DNA of 64,000 nt from Hibiscus mutabilis. Lineage: Eukaryota > Streptophyta > Magnoliopsida > Malvales > Malvaceae. Positions 34,290-44,672 of the stretch are shown piece by piece. Each line of letters begins with the position of its first letter. Positions within the stretch are counted from its first letter, which is position 1. Location of the stretch: assembly GCA_019671005.1 (NCBI GenBank), contig CM033745.1:43197834-43261833 (forward strand), given 5' to 3'. The notes beneath the pieces were generated by a model. The model searched no databases, was not told the DNA's origin, and saw nothing but the letters and a program-made list of their open reading frames with translations. A program made the position numbers and the translations under genes.

Positions 34290-34700
34290 AGGTATATAAC
34301 CCGTCTATTCGTTTAGGCATTTGGAGAATGAAATTCGCTTATCTATTCGAGCATAAGGAGAATAGGAACCATCCATCCATTCGGACGTAAGGAGAATAGA
34401 ACCCTGTTTATCTGTTCGAGCATGAGGAGAATAGAACTCGTCCATTTGTTCGGACGTAAGGAGAATGGAACCTTGCTTATCTATTCGAGCATGGGGAGAA
34501 TAGAACACGTCCATCCGTTCAGACGCAAGGAGAATGGAACCCTACTTATCTAAGCCCGTGCATCTGTTCGGACGTAAAGAGAATGGAACCCTGCAGATCT
34601 ATTCGGACACATAGAGAATGTAAGAAGAATGGATCCCGCCTATATATTCAGGCATAAGGAGAATAGAACTCACTCATCCGTTTGGGCATTTGGAGAACGA
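34290..34700 (+). repeat. Tandem repeats with core AAGGAGAATGGAACC (E3 3' region)
   Basis: About ten units of roughly 40 bp. Two unit types alternate: TATTCGAGCATAAGGAGAAT and GTTCGGACGTAAGGAGAATG, each followed by GAAC and a variable end. Composition and place match the repeats of E2 at 17045-17275, but the word differs. Repeats of this kind just before the 3' LTR are known in Tat/Ogre elements and can seed satellites. Confidence 0.82.
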
Positions 34701-34778
34701 AGACAAGCAGAAAATCGGTGATTGGTGAAAATCAGTGTATCCTGTTCTTTGCTATATCCCTGTTTCACTGGAATAAGC

Positions 34779-34792
34779 AAAGAAGGGGCAGA
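34779..34792 (+). other. Polypurine tract of E3
   Basis: CAAAGAAGGGGCAGA directly before the LTR start TGTTGTCACTAG at 34793. Nearly identical to the E2 tract. Confidence 0.75.
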
Positions 34793-34826
34793 TGTTGTCA
34801 CTAGATTTTCACCTCTTCTATTATTA

Positions 34827-34876
<50 letters not shown>

Positions 34877-35118
34877 GCTAGTATGATTAACTATAAAACC
34901 CATTTTTAAATAATAAAGACCCATTAAAATAAAACACACTCCAAAAAATAATAAGTAAAGAATCCATTTTAAATTAAAGGGGCCCGAACTAACACATTTA
35001 TTTTGTTTTTTTTCAGGCTTATTCGAGACCATTGGATTTAGGGCTGAAACAATGGATGGCTTGGATCGAATGAAGGAAAAAAGGGAGAAAGGGGAAGCCC
35101 GCGCTGCCATGCGCCAAC

Positions 35119-37954
35119 TGTAATCACCCATTTTTATCCAGTGTATAAACATCACTTTAATTTACGTTAGTGTAATAATTTACATAGTACTGTTGCATGT
35201 ATACGTAATATATTGTACGTATGAGTAATGTACATAAAGTGTGTGTGATGTGTTATGTATGCCTTAGTAATTATTTGCATATGTGTATTATTAAAATTCT
35301 TATTATTATGTATACGAATGAGTATTGCATGAATTGTATGTATTATTATATGCGTGGTCGTGTGTGAATGTGTTGTCATAATTGTATGCATGTGTACGTA
35401 AGTATGTATGTATATGCTATATACGTATTTGTGTCCATGTACGTGTGCGCTGGCATGTATGTATATATACATATTATTATTATTATTATTATTATTATAA
35501 AACGGATAAAATATCAAAACCCAAAAATTAATTAAATATCTAGTCCATTAAAACCCAAATTTTTTACATCAGGCCCAAACCGGTCAGCCCACATCCTAAG
35601 AAACCCTAACCCACATCAGGTAATGGAGCCCTGATGTCATCCTTTTATCTTGCGCAGCTACACGAGGGCCGTTGGATCAGATCTGGATCCAACGCCCATG
35701 ATTGAAGCATAAAGACCCCTTATCTACCGCGTGAAGTCTACGCGCGGGCTGTTGGATTCTCCACTCGCGCGTGTAAGATACGTGCAAGACCGACCATCTT
35801 TTTCAGGCCACATGGCACGATCCCGGACCACTACATCATTTCTGAGGCCTCATCTCAGCCGTCTGATCATCGAGCGGTCCTAATCGTTGGCTCATATCTG
35901 ATCCAACGAATAGGAACAGTTCTGGAAGTAATAATCGCCTCATCTCCCGAGATGACAGTTTTGCAGCCGAATGGTCACCTCTACCACGCCGCTCCCCATG
36001 CCGGCCGTACCCAACCACCAAGCATGGCCGGGCATGCCAAAGACACAAAAATGGAAAGGCATCAGAAAAATCAGATCAAAAAATATATCGTATGTACTAG
36101 TCTTACCAAACAAAAGCAGAGAGATATATGTAACTCAAAAATGAAAAATCAAGGGGGAGTTCAGTTGTAACCAGTTTTCCCAGAAATACAAAAAATGAGA
36201 GATCTCACTCTTTTGTTCATTTTTTGAACACAAAAAATAAAAAGGTATCTATTTGTCTTTACTGTTGCATGTATGTATATACTCTAGAAATAACAAAAAG
36301 GGAGAGGAGAGGTTCTTTACCCTTGTCGTCAGTGGGTCTCCCCTGGCCAGTGACAAGCAGCCTCACTTTCCAAAACTAAACATGGTGAAAAAGAGAGGGA
36401 TGTCCCTTTTGGTTTTGGTTTTGTTTAAAAAAAACATTTTTTTCACCTCGCATTTTCTCAGATCTAGGTAAAAGGGGGAGTCTTTGTGTAAATCTAAGTT
36501 TAGATTCAGGTTCGGGTTGAAGCGAGGTTTGTTTTGGGCATTTTTTAGGTTCGTCGACGCCGACTAGCGGCGGCCGGCGGCGAAGAAGACGGTGGAAGGC
36601 TGTCGATTTCTGGGTTTCATCGAGGGCTTAGTGTTTATTTTGAGAGAAGATGAGAGAGTGGGGAGAAGATATTATCTTAAGGCTAAAAAAATGAGGAAAG
36701 GGGAGAGGGGAGGCCGGTTAGGGAAATTTATAGGTAAACCTCTTATTAAAATTGGCCTAATTGCATCATAAACCATCCCGCGTTTTGGGAATTTTCAAAA
36801 CGGTCTCGCCCCTTGGGGTAATTACAAACCTAATCCCTCTTATGTTTCCAAGTTTTCCAATTTCGTCCCGAAATCTATTCGAAATCCATTTTCAAATGGT
36901 TAAATTACGCCCCAAGGACCTCCTCGTTTTCGAACTTTCCATTTCGAGCTTGCCGCATGGGTTATTTACAGCCTTAGTCCTCATGAGTTTTACTGGGTTC
37001 TTGATTAGATCCCTAAATGTCATTTTTTTATTATAAGCCTGATATTTTGATTTTATTCCATTCGAGTCCCTTATTGTTGTTTATTATTTTGCTTCAAAGT
37101 AGTTAGGTTTTAATATTTTGCATTAATATTATTTGTGGTCTTTTACATGGGTGTTATATATATTCTTGTCACCTCTATATTTCATGCTCATTTTTTGAAT
37201 ATTGATATGCTGATATATCCGTTAGCTTGTTTACTCGTATTCTAAACGTTTAGCAAATTTATTTTCTTTGATTATGTTTGCATCTTAGTATGTTTTATGC
37301 TTTCATGTGTGTTTTTTTCGTATTACATATGTATTTATGTTTTACAACATATGTTTTTGTAATATCTTTTTTTGTCTTTTAATTCTCTTGTTCGTAGTAT
37401 ATATATATGTATGATTAGATTGGTATTTTATTATATTAATATTCTATATGTTAATATTTATTTGTATTGTATTTAAATTATTTGCCATATTTTATATTTT
37501 GCTCACTAAGTTTGCATAATGGAATATATAATGTTAATGCGGTGCCTTTTTATCCGAGCGTAAATGGGGCCAGTATCAGGCGTAGTGATGGTGGTTGGGC
37601 GTTTACTCTCGGATAACGGGGCCTTTAAAATTTACTCGTACTTATAACCAAATTTCAATTTAATCTTCACTTTAATCCGGAAAGTTTAATATTAATAAAG
37701 CGGTAATTATTAAAGTACCAATTTTCGGCAGTGTGGGGGTGTTAATCCTTCCCCCTCCGTAACCGACTCCCGAACTCAATAGTTTTCAAATCTCTGGTTT
37801 TATGGTGTCCGACCTACCTAAGTGGCTGGTGGTGACTCCAATTTCTAAATAAAACGCGGTTTTTTAAAAAAACCCCACGGAATAAACATTTTATATCCGA
37901 AAAACCACAAACACCTTGAAAACTTGTTTTTTTAGCGAAACGGACATCGCTACA
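35119..37954 (+). repeat. Solo LTR s2 (Tat/Ogre-like), 2836 bp
   Basis: Starts TGTAATCACCCATTTTTATC and ends ATCGCTACA, flanked by CCAAC (35114-35118) and CCAGC (37955-37959). The undisturbed site in the other E3 LTR (19869) reads CCAGC, so this is a 5-bp target duplication with one later change. The block GTAACCGACTCCCGAACTC near 37760 is shared with the E2 LTR. It has no internal region. It also contains a TG-rich stretch and an (ATT)n run at 35210-35500. Confidence 0.9.
35670..35694 (+). other. Perfect 9-bp inverted repeat in s2
   Basis: Arms CGTTGGATC and GATCCAACG enclose a 7-base loop AGATCTG. A shorter relative (CGTTGG/CCAACG) lies near 35884-35907. It lies in the GC-rich part of the solo LTR, so an enhancer-like or structural role is possible but unproven. 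Confidence 0.5.
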
Positions 37955-38334
37955 CCAGCACGTGCGCGAGATCATCTCCCCCAAATCCCCTAGGCCGTTC
38001 GAGCTAGCTACTGCCAGCAGTCGTTGCACCGCGCTTGGGTCACGATGGCCGTCGTGGGAGGTACCAGTCGACTAGCCTCAGCCGGCTGAGTCCAACGCCG
38101 CTGACTCCGTCCCATGCCGTTGCTGGTAACCTGCAAAACGTGGAGGAAAAAGGTTCAAACCTAATTAATTTTGGGGGCAAAATTCCCTAAATTGAAGCCA
38201 AATATGATGAAATTCATATTGAATTTCAATCCCCATGGATAAGTCAAAGTTATATTGATCATTTGGGATGATTTTTTGGGACAAAATTGGAGATTTTGTC
38301 CCCAAATTGCCTTGTTTTCCAATCCATAAAACCC

Positions 38335-38342
38335 TACAAATA
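38335..38342 (+). promoter_or_regulatory. Decayed TATA box of the E3 3' LTR
   Basis: Reads TACAAATA where the 5' LTR has TATAAATA (20225-20232). One T-to-C change in an otherwise matching block. Confidence 0.55.
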
Positions 38343-38425
38343 GTGATTCATTTGTTCCTTGTTAAACATCCATTAATTGAGAAGAATTCACTCAAAAAAA
38401 TTCATCCAAAAATCACTTGAAAGTT

Positions 38426-38591
38426 GCTAGAATTTGTTCGAGTTTGGAGCAACTTTGGTTTGAATTTTTGTGAAGAGTAGAAGCTAGCAGTTCGCCTTTT
38501 CATTGTTTGCTGGAATTTGTTAGAGTTTGGAGCAGCATTGATTCAAATTTTTGTGAAACTAGCGGTTCATCTCTTCATCGCTATAATTTCT
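38426..38591 (+). repeat. 83-bp tandem duplication in the E3 3' LTR only
   Basis: The block starting GCT(A/G)GAATTTGTT occurs at 38426 and 38509; the 5' LTR has it once (about 20313). The two copies differ at several bases. LTRs are identical when inserted, so the change came later or through recombination with another copy. Confidence 0.75.
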
Positions 38592-39026
38592 CTTCTTTTT
38601 CATTTTAAATTCTGTTTGTTTTATATATATATATATTTGTTCATGTGTTGTTCTTCCTTTGTTCGTATATGTTTAAAATTCGGGTTTTAGTTCGATTTAA
38701 AATTTGATTTTTTAGAGTTTTTTAAACCTTTTTTAAAAATAATAATAATTTTTAGAGGAGGTCACCGCCAGTGCCAGTGGAAGGCGGTCGGCATGGTGGC
38801 CCTCTTTCTCGTTCATCTTTTTGATAAACACCAAGAACAAGTTTATTTTTTGTTGAAGAATGATGTTTGATTCATCCAAACTCTTTAAAAAATATTTTGG
38901 ATGTTTGTAAATAAAATGGCTTTTAATCCATTTCTCTTTGGTCCAAGTGCCATTTAAAAAAAACCAAATTTTTTATTCTTTTAAATTTTTATGCTTTAAA
39001 ATATTTTTTTTTGAAAAAAGGGTGAT

Positions 39027-40076
39027 GCCTACTTGCTTGATTGATCCATGTGGGATTCGATATAATTCTTGATTGTTTAAGCTTGTTTATTCGAATGCTT
39101 CATGAGAAACTAGCTAGGTCATGACTTTGCTTAATTGAAGCTTAGTTAGATAAACCTCGATTAAAATGAACAAGGAATATGAGATAATAATCTTGATAAA
39201 ATTGGTAGAATTTGGTACTACCTCACTAAGTGCACTATGTACTTATCACTCTTGTTTTCCTTCTTCCCAAACCACAGGTTTAAAGATACTCGAATCAGAT
39301 ATTTTATCAACAAGTTAACTTACTTGGACTTTGAAGCAAGAATAAAGCATATTCAAGTATGATTTTGGTACTTGTTGTTGATACTCCTAGATGGTGGCGG
39401 GTAGAGTTAACTTTTAGTTCATATGTTTGGAACTCTAAGGATTATAATTATATGTTCTTGATAGCTATAGTAATGTATAAACTTTAGAGTATTGGACCAT
39501 GCATTTTGAGTTATGTAAATGCATTTAAGTAAGCATGTAATGGTCGGTGATGAAACTATCTAAAGAATGAATGTCTAGAACTATGTTTATAAGTTAGATG
39601 TTCGAATATGTTGGTATAAACTATAAAATTGAATGTGTTAAATCGACTCATAATAAGACTATTCTATCTAGACCTTAATCGAATGAAATATTGAAATTAG
39701 GTTGTTAGTTTAATTCAATTATATGATATAGATGCCTAGATCATTCTACATGTAATGTCCATGGTAAATCAATGAGTTAAAAGTTCCAATTGTTGCGCAT
39801 ATAAGTATAAGGTTATGTAAAATTGATTATGAAGAATGATTGACTTAGATTGCTAGTAGAAATTGAATAGTTAATTAAAATTGTTATCTAGTTAGCCGAA
39901 TAGTACTATGAGTAATAAGCTAATTGGAAGATTAATTTCTTTGTGTGCATCAAGTAAATGAAAAAATTTAATTGGCCCTAATTTTGTATGTTATAAATTG
40001 TATTATATAAAACGATTTAACTTGTTTCCTATTCCGACGATGCTCCTCACTCCTAACCTGGGCGAGGGGTGTCACA
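39027..40076 (+). repeat. Orphan LTR end (chromovirus-like)
   Basis: A plus-strand LTR end without its beginning. It has the CTCACTAAG stem-loop at 39227-39246 and terminates with GGGCGAGGGGTGTCACA, the ending typical of the E4/E5 type, but it matches E4/E5 only distantly. No primer site or internal domain follows; E4-like LTR sequence starts right after 40076. Both edges are therefore breakpoints rather than clean insertion sites. Confidence 0.6.
39227..39246 (+). other. Stem-loop next to the CTCACTAAG motif (orphan LTR)
   Basis: Arms TAAGTGCA and TGTACTTA pair over 8 positions, one of them G opposite T, around a 3-base loop. The flanks CTCAC and TCAC are as in E4. Confidence 0.5.
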
Positions 40077-40413
40077 ATACTAAATTGAATGCTTGATCCA
40101 TGTTTGAATGTTCTGATCCACGTTTGAAATGCTAGCATGTAAATTGGTTCAATGAAAGCTTGGTGATTATAACATGTTGAGTGACTTGTTCTTGTAAAAT
40201 TGAGACATGAAATGCTAGTACACTTGAAATAGCAAATGCTTGATTTTTGAGCTAAGGCTCTAATGGTCTAAGGACCTTAAACATGAAAGAAATTACCATG
40301 ATCTTGCTCGAATGAACACTTGAATAAGCCTTGCTTGTCTTGATCTTGAATATGTAAACTTGAAACATGAAATGTAAGATTGGACAACCTTGGTTACTAG
40401 TTGTATGGGTAGG

Positions 40414-40476
40414 AAGGCATGCCTTAGAGTCTACAGCTCTTATGTAAGGGTGGACTATGGTCCAGGGCTAAGGCCC
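40414..40476 (+). repeat. Group of small hairpins in the E4/E5 type LTR
   Basis: AAGGCATGCCTT is a 12-base perfect palindrome (40414-40425). It is followed by AGAG/CTCT around 7 bases, TGGAC/GTCCA around TATG (40451-40464) and, directly abutting, GGGC/GCCC around TAAG (40465-40476). The last two hairpins and the palindrome recur in E5 (45179-45242 and, with changes, 53943-54004). Arms are shorter than in the E1 and s1 arrays. Confidence 0.5.
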
Positions 40477-41008
40477 CTAATTGGCAACAGACGGAGGGTA
40501 CGTATGTGGTCTTTGGCAACAGTAGGAGGGTTGACCAGCATTACGGTGCATATTGTGGCGACAGTTGGTTGGAGACTCGAATACCTAGCAAACTAAGAAC
40601 CAAGTGTTGTGCTGAATTATAAAACAAGATAAAATTGATCATGAATTTCTTGTTACTTACTATCAAAGACATGAATTTATTGTTTTCTTGTTACTCAAGT
40701 ATGATAGCTTGGTAACCTACAATGTTAATGCTAAAATTGAAATTCATGTTTGTTGTTTCTTGATGTTCGAATAGAATGACATGACTATTGCTTCTTGATT
40801 GATCGAACAAGTATATCATGCCTAATTGCTTTATTGTTTGATCAAATGGAAACCTATGCCATGTTCACTTGTTTGCTTGATGATACACAAAATGAGGCTA
40901 CATGATCTTATGACTATTTATTACTCCTACTCTTGAAAGCCTTAGATAAGTTGACTTGTTTAAAGACTATTATACTTGAAACTTGACTAGTTTTAGGAGT
41001 TACCTCAC

Positions 41009-41029
41009 TAAGTACAAGCTTTGTACTTA
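41009..41029 (+). other. Stem-loop next to the CTCACTAAG motif (E4 5' LTR)
   Basis: Perfect 9-bp arms TAAGTACAA and TTGTACTTA around GCT, preceded by CTCAC and followed by TCAC. The identical stem-loop is at 59891-59911 in the 3' LTR. Confidence 0.6.
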
Positions 41030-41836
41030 TCACTCTTGTTTTTCATCCTTCCCCCTAAACAGATTAAAGCTATTGATCGTGCTTGTCTTGGAAGCTAGAA
41101 TCCTTGTCCTTGAAGCAACTTCACAAGCAAGAAGCAAAGTATGGTCTTATACATCTTTTTTGTAGTCTCCTAGGAGGTGGCACTAGTCTTGTAAATAGAA
41201 GTAGTCTATCATGCATTTTGTATCTTGAATGCCTTGTATATGAATGATCTTGATGGGACTATCATGTAAACAAGTATGATACTAAAACCTTAGTATGTAA
41301 ACACTCTAAATTTGGCATAATTGTCAATGTTGTTGCACATATCTTGTTAATTGAGATGAACTCTATATGTAGCTTAACTTGCTTGATCTAGTATCATGTA
41401 TGATTGAAATGAGAATGCTTGAATGGTATATGTCTAGTAAACCAATCTTGATTGCCGAATAGGATACATGTTTCTTGTCTAAGTTTTAGTCTTGAATGTA
41501 ATGATCTATAATGCAATTCATATCTAAGTTAAGTTTCTAATGAATCGAATTACCTTGTGTGTGAAGTAAAGAAATCGAACTTGATCATCTAGTGTATGTC
41601 TAAGTCTTCGAATGCTATGAACTGTAAATGGTAATGAAAGTTAAAATGGATCACATATTTTGTTTGTCTCGAAATCAAATGATGTTTCTTGTTAGTTAAG
41701 TAATGTAAGCTATGTTGTTTGTTAGTTAAGGAACTCATTATTAGGATGAGTATTTCTTGTTTGCTTGCTTGTCTTGTCTTGGTAACACTCCTGAACTGAG
41801 TTTCTTCTAACCCGGGATAAGGGGTGTTACATTTAT

Positions 41837-41849
41837 TGGTAATTAGAGC
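41837..41849 (+). other. Primer binding site of E4
   Basis: TGGTAATTAGAGC, 5 bases after the LTR end. It is close to the initiator-Met site TGGTATCAGAGC usual in this group but differs in the middle. E5 has the same variant on the minus strand (52294-52307). Confidence 0.6.
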
Positions 41850-41988
41850 TTTAGGTTTAGTCGATTCTTGGACTAAACCGAGCTATCATGCATCATATAG
41901 GATACTTGTGCCACCTAGGAGACTTGTATTGAATAGCTTGTGTCTTGCTTATTAAACCAAACCCCTAATTGTTCTATTTGAACGTAGA

Positions 41989-43210
41989 ATGTCTGAAACA
42001 AGACTCGGTTAGGATAATGAAAGTCCTGAAGGTTCATCAAATGAAGGCTACAGTGTGAGGATGGAACATAATCCTCCTCAACAACAAGATCAGTATCAAG
42101 CTCAAGTTGTTGCTCAACAGGAAACTCCTACTATCAATATTGTGCATCAAGAATGTCTTCTAAGTATGAAGGAGATGTTAAATCATCTTGTATCTGCTTT
42201 AAAACAAGATCATCCAATTTCTTCTACTGTTTTTGTACCAAACTGAGCTTCGATTGACAAACTGACTCAACAACGGGCTTATACCTTCACTGGCACCGAT
42301 AAAACAACTTACCAAGCAATTACCTTGTCTCGATGAGCACAAACTCGAATGTGCTATAGCTTTGTTGGCAGACAAAGCTTTAAGCTGGTGGGAAACTAGT
42401 ACACTAACTGCCCCTGCAAAAGCCGTGACGTGGAAATTCTTCCTCGATGAATTCAGGAAGAAGTATATCAGTGAACAGTATTTGGCCGAGTGCTGGAAAT
42501 GTTTCTTGTACCTTAAGCAAGGGGGCCGACCTATTGAACAGTATGTGAGCGACTTCTGCAAGTATTGCAAATATGGGTTGGAATATATCAAAACCAAGGC
42601 TGACAAGTGCCGAATGTTCATTGACAGGTTAAATAATGAATTAAGCCCGATATTCACTGCTCTGGGTATTACCGACATCCAAAATTTGGTAAACCGAGCC
42701 ATTGCTACAAACGCAAATATGAAGGCCTTAGAGAAACGTAAGATTGGAAACTCCTGGAAAGATAAACGATCCAGAAATGATGACAAGCCACACTGGCAAT
42801 CAAAGAAAGCTAAACACTCTAAAGATTACTCTTCAAATTATACTCATGTCTAGAAGAGCAATTATATACAGAAACCTCAATCGGTAATCAAATCCTCAGC
42901 TTTGATCATTTTAGTTTATAGTACGGGGAATTCTGGTAAAGCTGTTCAGTATTCTACCTGCAAGTTTTGTCAGAAGCACCATACCGGGCAATGCAGAACT
43001 CAACAAAACTTATGTTTCTTATGTGGAGCCTCAAATCACTATATTTGGGATTGTCCCCAGAATCCCAATAAGTTTCCAAGTCGAACTCTTGGAAATGCTA
43101 GCTCAGCTCTCTCCAATCGAAACAAGGGTCCTAACAAGCCAGTCTGGAAATCAAGAGAGAGGCAAGGGGAACCATTTGAATGCTCCAACTCATCAGGAGT
43201 TTCGAGCCCC
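41989..43210 (+). pseudogene. E4 gag
   Basis: ATG 41989 opens MSETRLG, then an in-frame TAG. The frame continues through SPEGSSNEGYSVRMEHNPPQ. Near 42290-42350 a deletion of some 60 bp relative to E5 shifts the frame. The capsid block (ALSWWETSTLTAPAKAVTWK, FRKKYISEQYLAE, FCKYCKYGLEYIK) runs at 42362-42853. Two zinc units follow: CKFCQKHHTGQC and CFLCGASNHYIWDC, the latter a proper CCHC knuckle. Gag would form the particle and bind RNA; stops and the shift make it a relic. Confidence 0.82.
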
Positions 43211-43550
43211 TGCTCGTATGTACAACATTCATGGTAAAGATGATGAAGAAGCTCCCAATGTTATCGCAGGTACCATTGAGTTAAATTCTAGTCCGGTATA
43301 TGTTTTAATTGATTCGGGCTTTACCCATTCATTTGTTTGTTTTGCCTTGATCAACAAGTTAAAATTAAAACCTGAAATTATTGAATCAAATCTTGTAGTT
43401 TCGAATCCATTAGGGGAAAAACACCCATTAACTTGCGCCACAAGCAAGCTCCTTTGACTATTCGAAATATCCTCTTTCCATTGATCTTTATGACTTACCA
43501 TTTTGTGAATTTGACTTGATATTGGGGTTAGATTGGTTAAGTAAACACGA
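43211..43550 (+). pseudogene. E4 protease, cut by E5
   Basis: Text IAGTIELNSSPVYVLIDSGF and THSFVCFALINKLKLKP holds the DSG active-site motif. A frameshift after LTCATSK leads into YPLSIDLYDLPFCEFDLILG and LDWLSKH. The sequence ends at GTAAACACGA (43550), where the E5 LTR starts. The pol continues at 55841, after a loss of about 46 bp at that edge. Confidence 0.78.
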
Positions 43551-44672
43551 AGTAACACCCCCTACATGGGTTAATAGTAACTCGATTCAGGAGCGTTACT
43601 TAGCAAGCAAGTAAAGACAAGACAAGGCAAGGAAAATACATGCATTACACATTCAATCTTGATTCACTAAACAAGCATTACATTCGGCATTCAACATCCA
43701 AGAAGAACAATCATTCATACTTGTTTTTCTAACTAACAAGAAAGCTCATACTTGACTCCTAATCATCCATACCATTCGAACTAGACCAAAGCAATCAAAT
43801 CATGCATTTCTTTTCATGTAAGCAGCTCATACTTAGGCATCAAATCTTCAAAGGTATTCAAACTAAACTAACAAGCAAGCATTTCTAGTTATTCTTTCAC
43901 CTAAACAATTCGGCTATTAACACCATGATTCTAGATTCATTTCTTTCTTGCTTACACTTCAAGTTACTACATACATGGTTCTTATAACAACATTCAACCT
44001 TTGAAATCCAAACCTATTCGACTATCTTGAAGTTCAAAAATGCTTTATACATTTCATTGTTCATTGATGTATACATGTGTCATCTCTTACCTAAATTACT
44101 ATCCAATTGATAGATCATTCAAATTTACATGTTCAAGCTTGCATTCAACCCACATTCTAATCCTAACCATTCGGCCATTTACCTAATTGTATAACATGGC
44201 ATGTAACTAGTTTCATTCATGCTTAATTCAATCCAATACAACCGACAATCACATCTACAAGCGTGCATATCACACACAACAAGCATTGTTACATTCAAGT
44301 GACCCTATATGTCATGGCCATTCCATTAGAGTACAGGTAAGCATCTCGACTCATCATCCTACTTTCTAATTAAGCAAACCACATACAAGATCATAGTATT
44401 TGAAAGTCATCAAGATAGCTAGATTAACATTAAGTCTTTCCATCAACATATGCGCAGCATCATTCAACCATATAAGTTAATTAAGTTCATTAGAAACCTT
44501 AATCTATATACAAATCATACGTAGGCTATCATTCTAGGAGAATACAAAACAACTATGGAATCATACTTTAACAAGCTTGTGTAGGATGCTTCTTGCTCAA
44601 GGAATCAAGCTTCAAGATCAAGCAATGTTGAATCCTTTAACTTGTAGGTTGGGAAGAATGAAAGAAGTGTGA

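Larger units (their letters stand above)
21594..34792 (+). mobile_element. E3 internal region: Tat/Ogre gag-pol, interrupted by solo LTR s1
   Basis: Order on the plus strand: leader (21615-22430, nothing coding seen), gag (22431-27390, split by s1), protease, a candidate intron, RT, RNase H, a second RNase H, integrase, and a 2.3-kb 3' untranslated zone with tandem repeats. The second RNase H and the primer site are marks of the Tat lineage. All coding parts carry stops, frameshifts or active-site changes. About 10.2 kb remains after removing s1, within the range for Tat elements. Confidence 0.88.
34793..39026 (+). repeat. E3 3' LTR, split by s2 and truncated
   Basis: Matches the 5' LTR from 19502 to about 20826. 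It is split by solo LTR s2 at 35119-37954. It carries an 83-bp tandem duplication (38426-38591) that the 5' LTR lacks, and its TATA box reads TACAAATA (38335-38342). Homology ends near 39026, after GGGTGATG, so the last 0.77 kb are missing. Unrelated LTR sequence follows. Confidence 0.82.
40077..41831 (+). repeat. E4 5' LTR, 5'-truncated
   Basis: The last 1.1 kb (from about 40736) matches the E4 3' LTR (59627-60713) closely. The earlier part matches the reverse complement of the E5 LTRs. It ends GGGGTGTTACA at 41831, followed by the primer site. The beginning is missing because the sequence joins the orphan LTR at 40076. It contains the small hairpin group at 40414-40476 and the stem-loop at 41009-41029. 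Confidence 0.8.

Noticed and set aside
34670..35155. 161-codon minus-strand ORF with a poly-Ile run
   Set aside because: The Ile run is the antisense of the ATT microsatellite in the E3 LTR; no domain.
35167..35517. 116-codon minus-strand ORF rich in His, Thr, Ile and Asn
   Set aside because: Translation of a TG/ATT-rich low-complexity stretch within solo LTR s2.
36761..37036. Host gene exon in s2
   Set aside because: Open for 91 codons, but it lies inside a solo LTR with clear ends and target duplication; no intron signals or domain.
40390..40596. Small ORF in the E4 LTR, also open at 53802-54005 in E5
   Set aside because: Similar protein text (VRMWSLATVGGLTS) appears in both, but the frame is broken in the third copy (45060-45260), and the block is GC-rich and palindromic. 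More likely non-coding LTR sequence.
42199..42786. 195-codon minus-strand ORF
   Set aside because: Exact antisense of the E4 gag capsid block; shadow frame.
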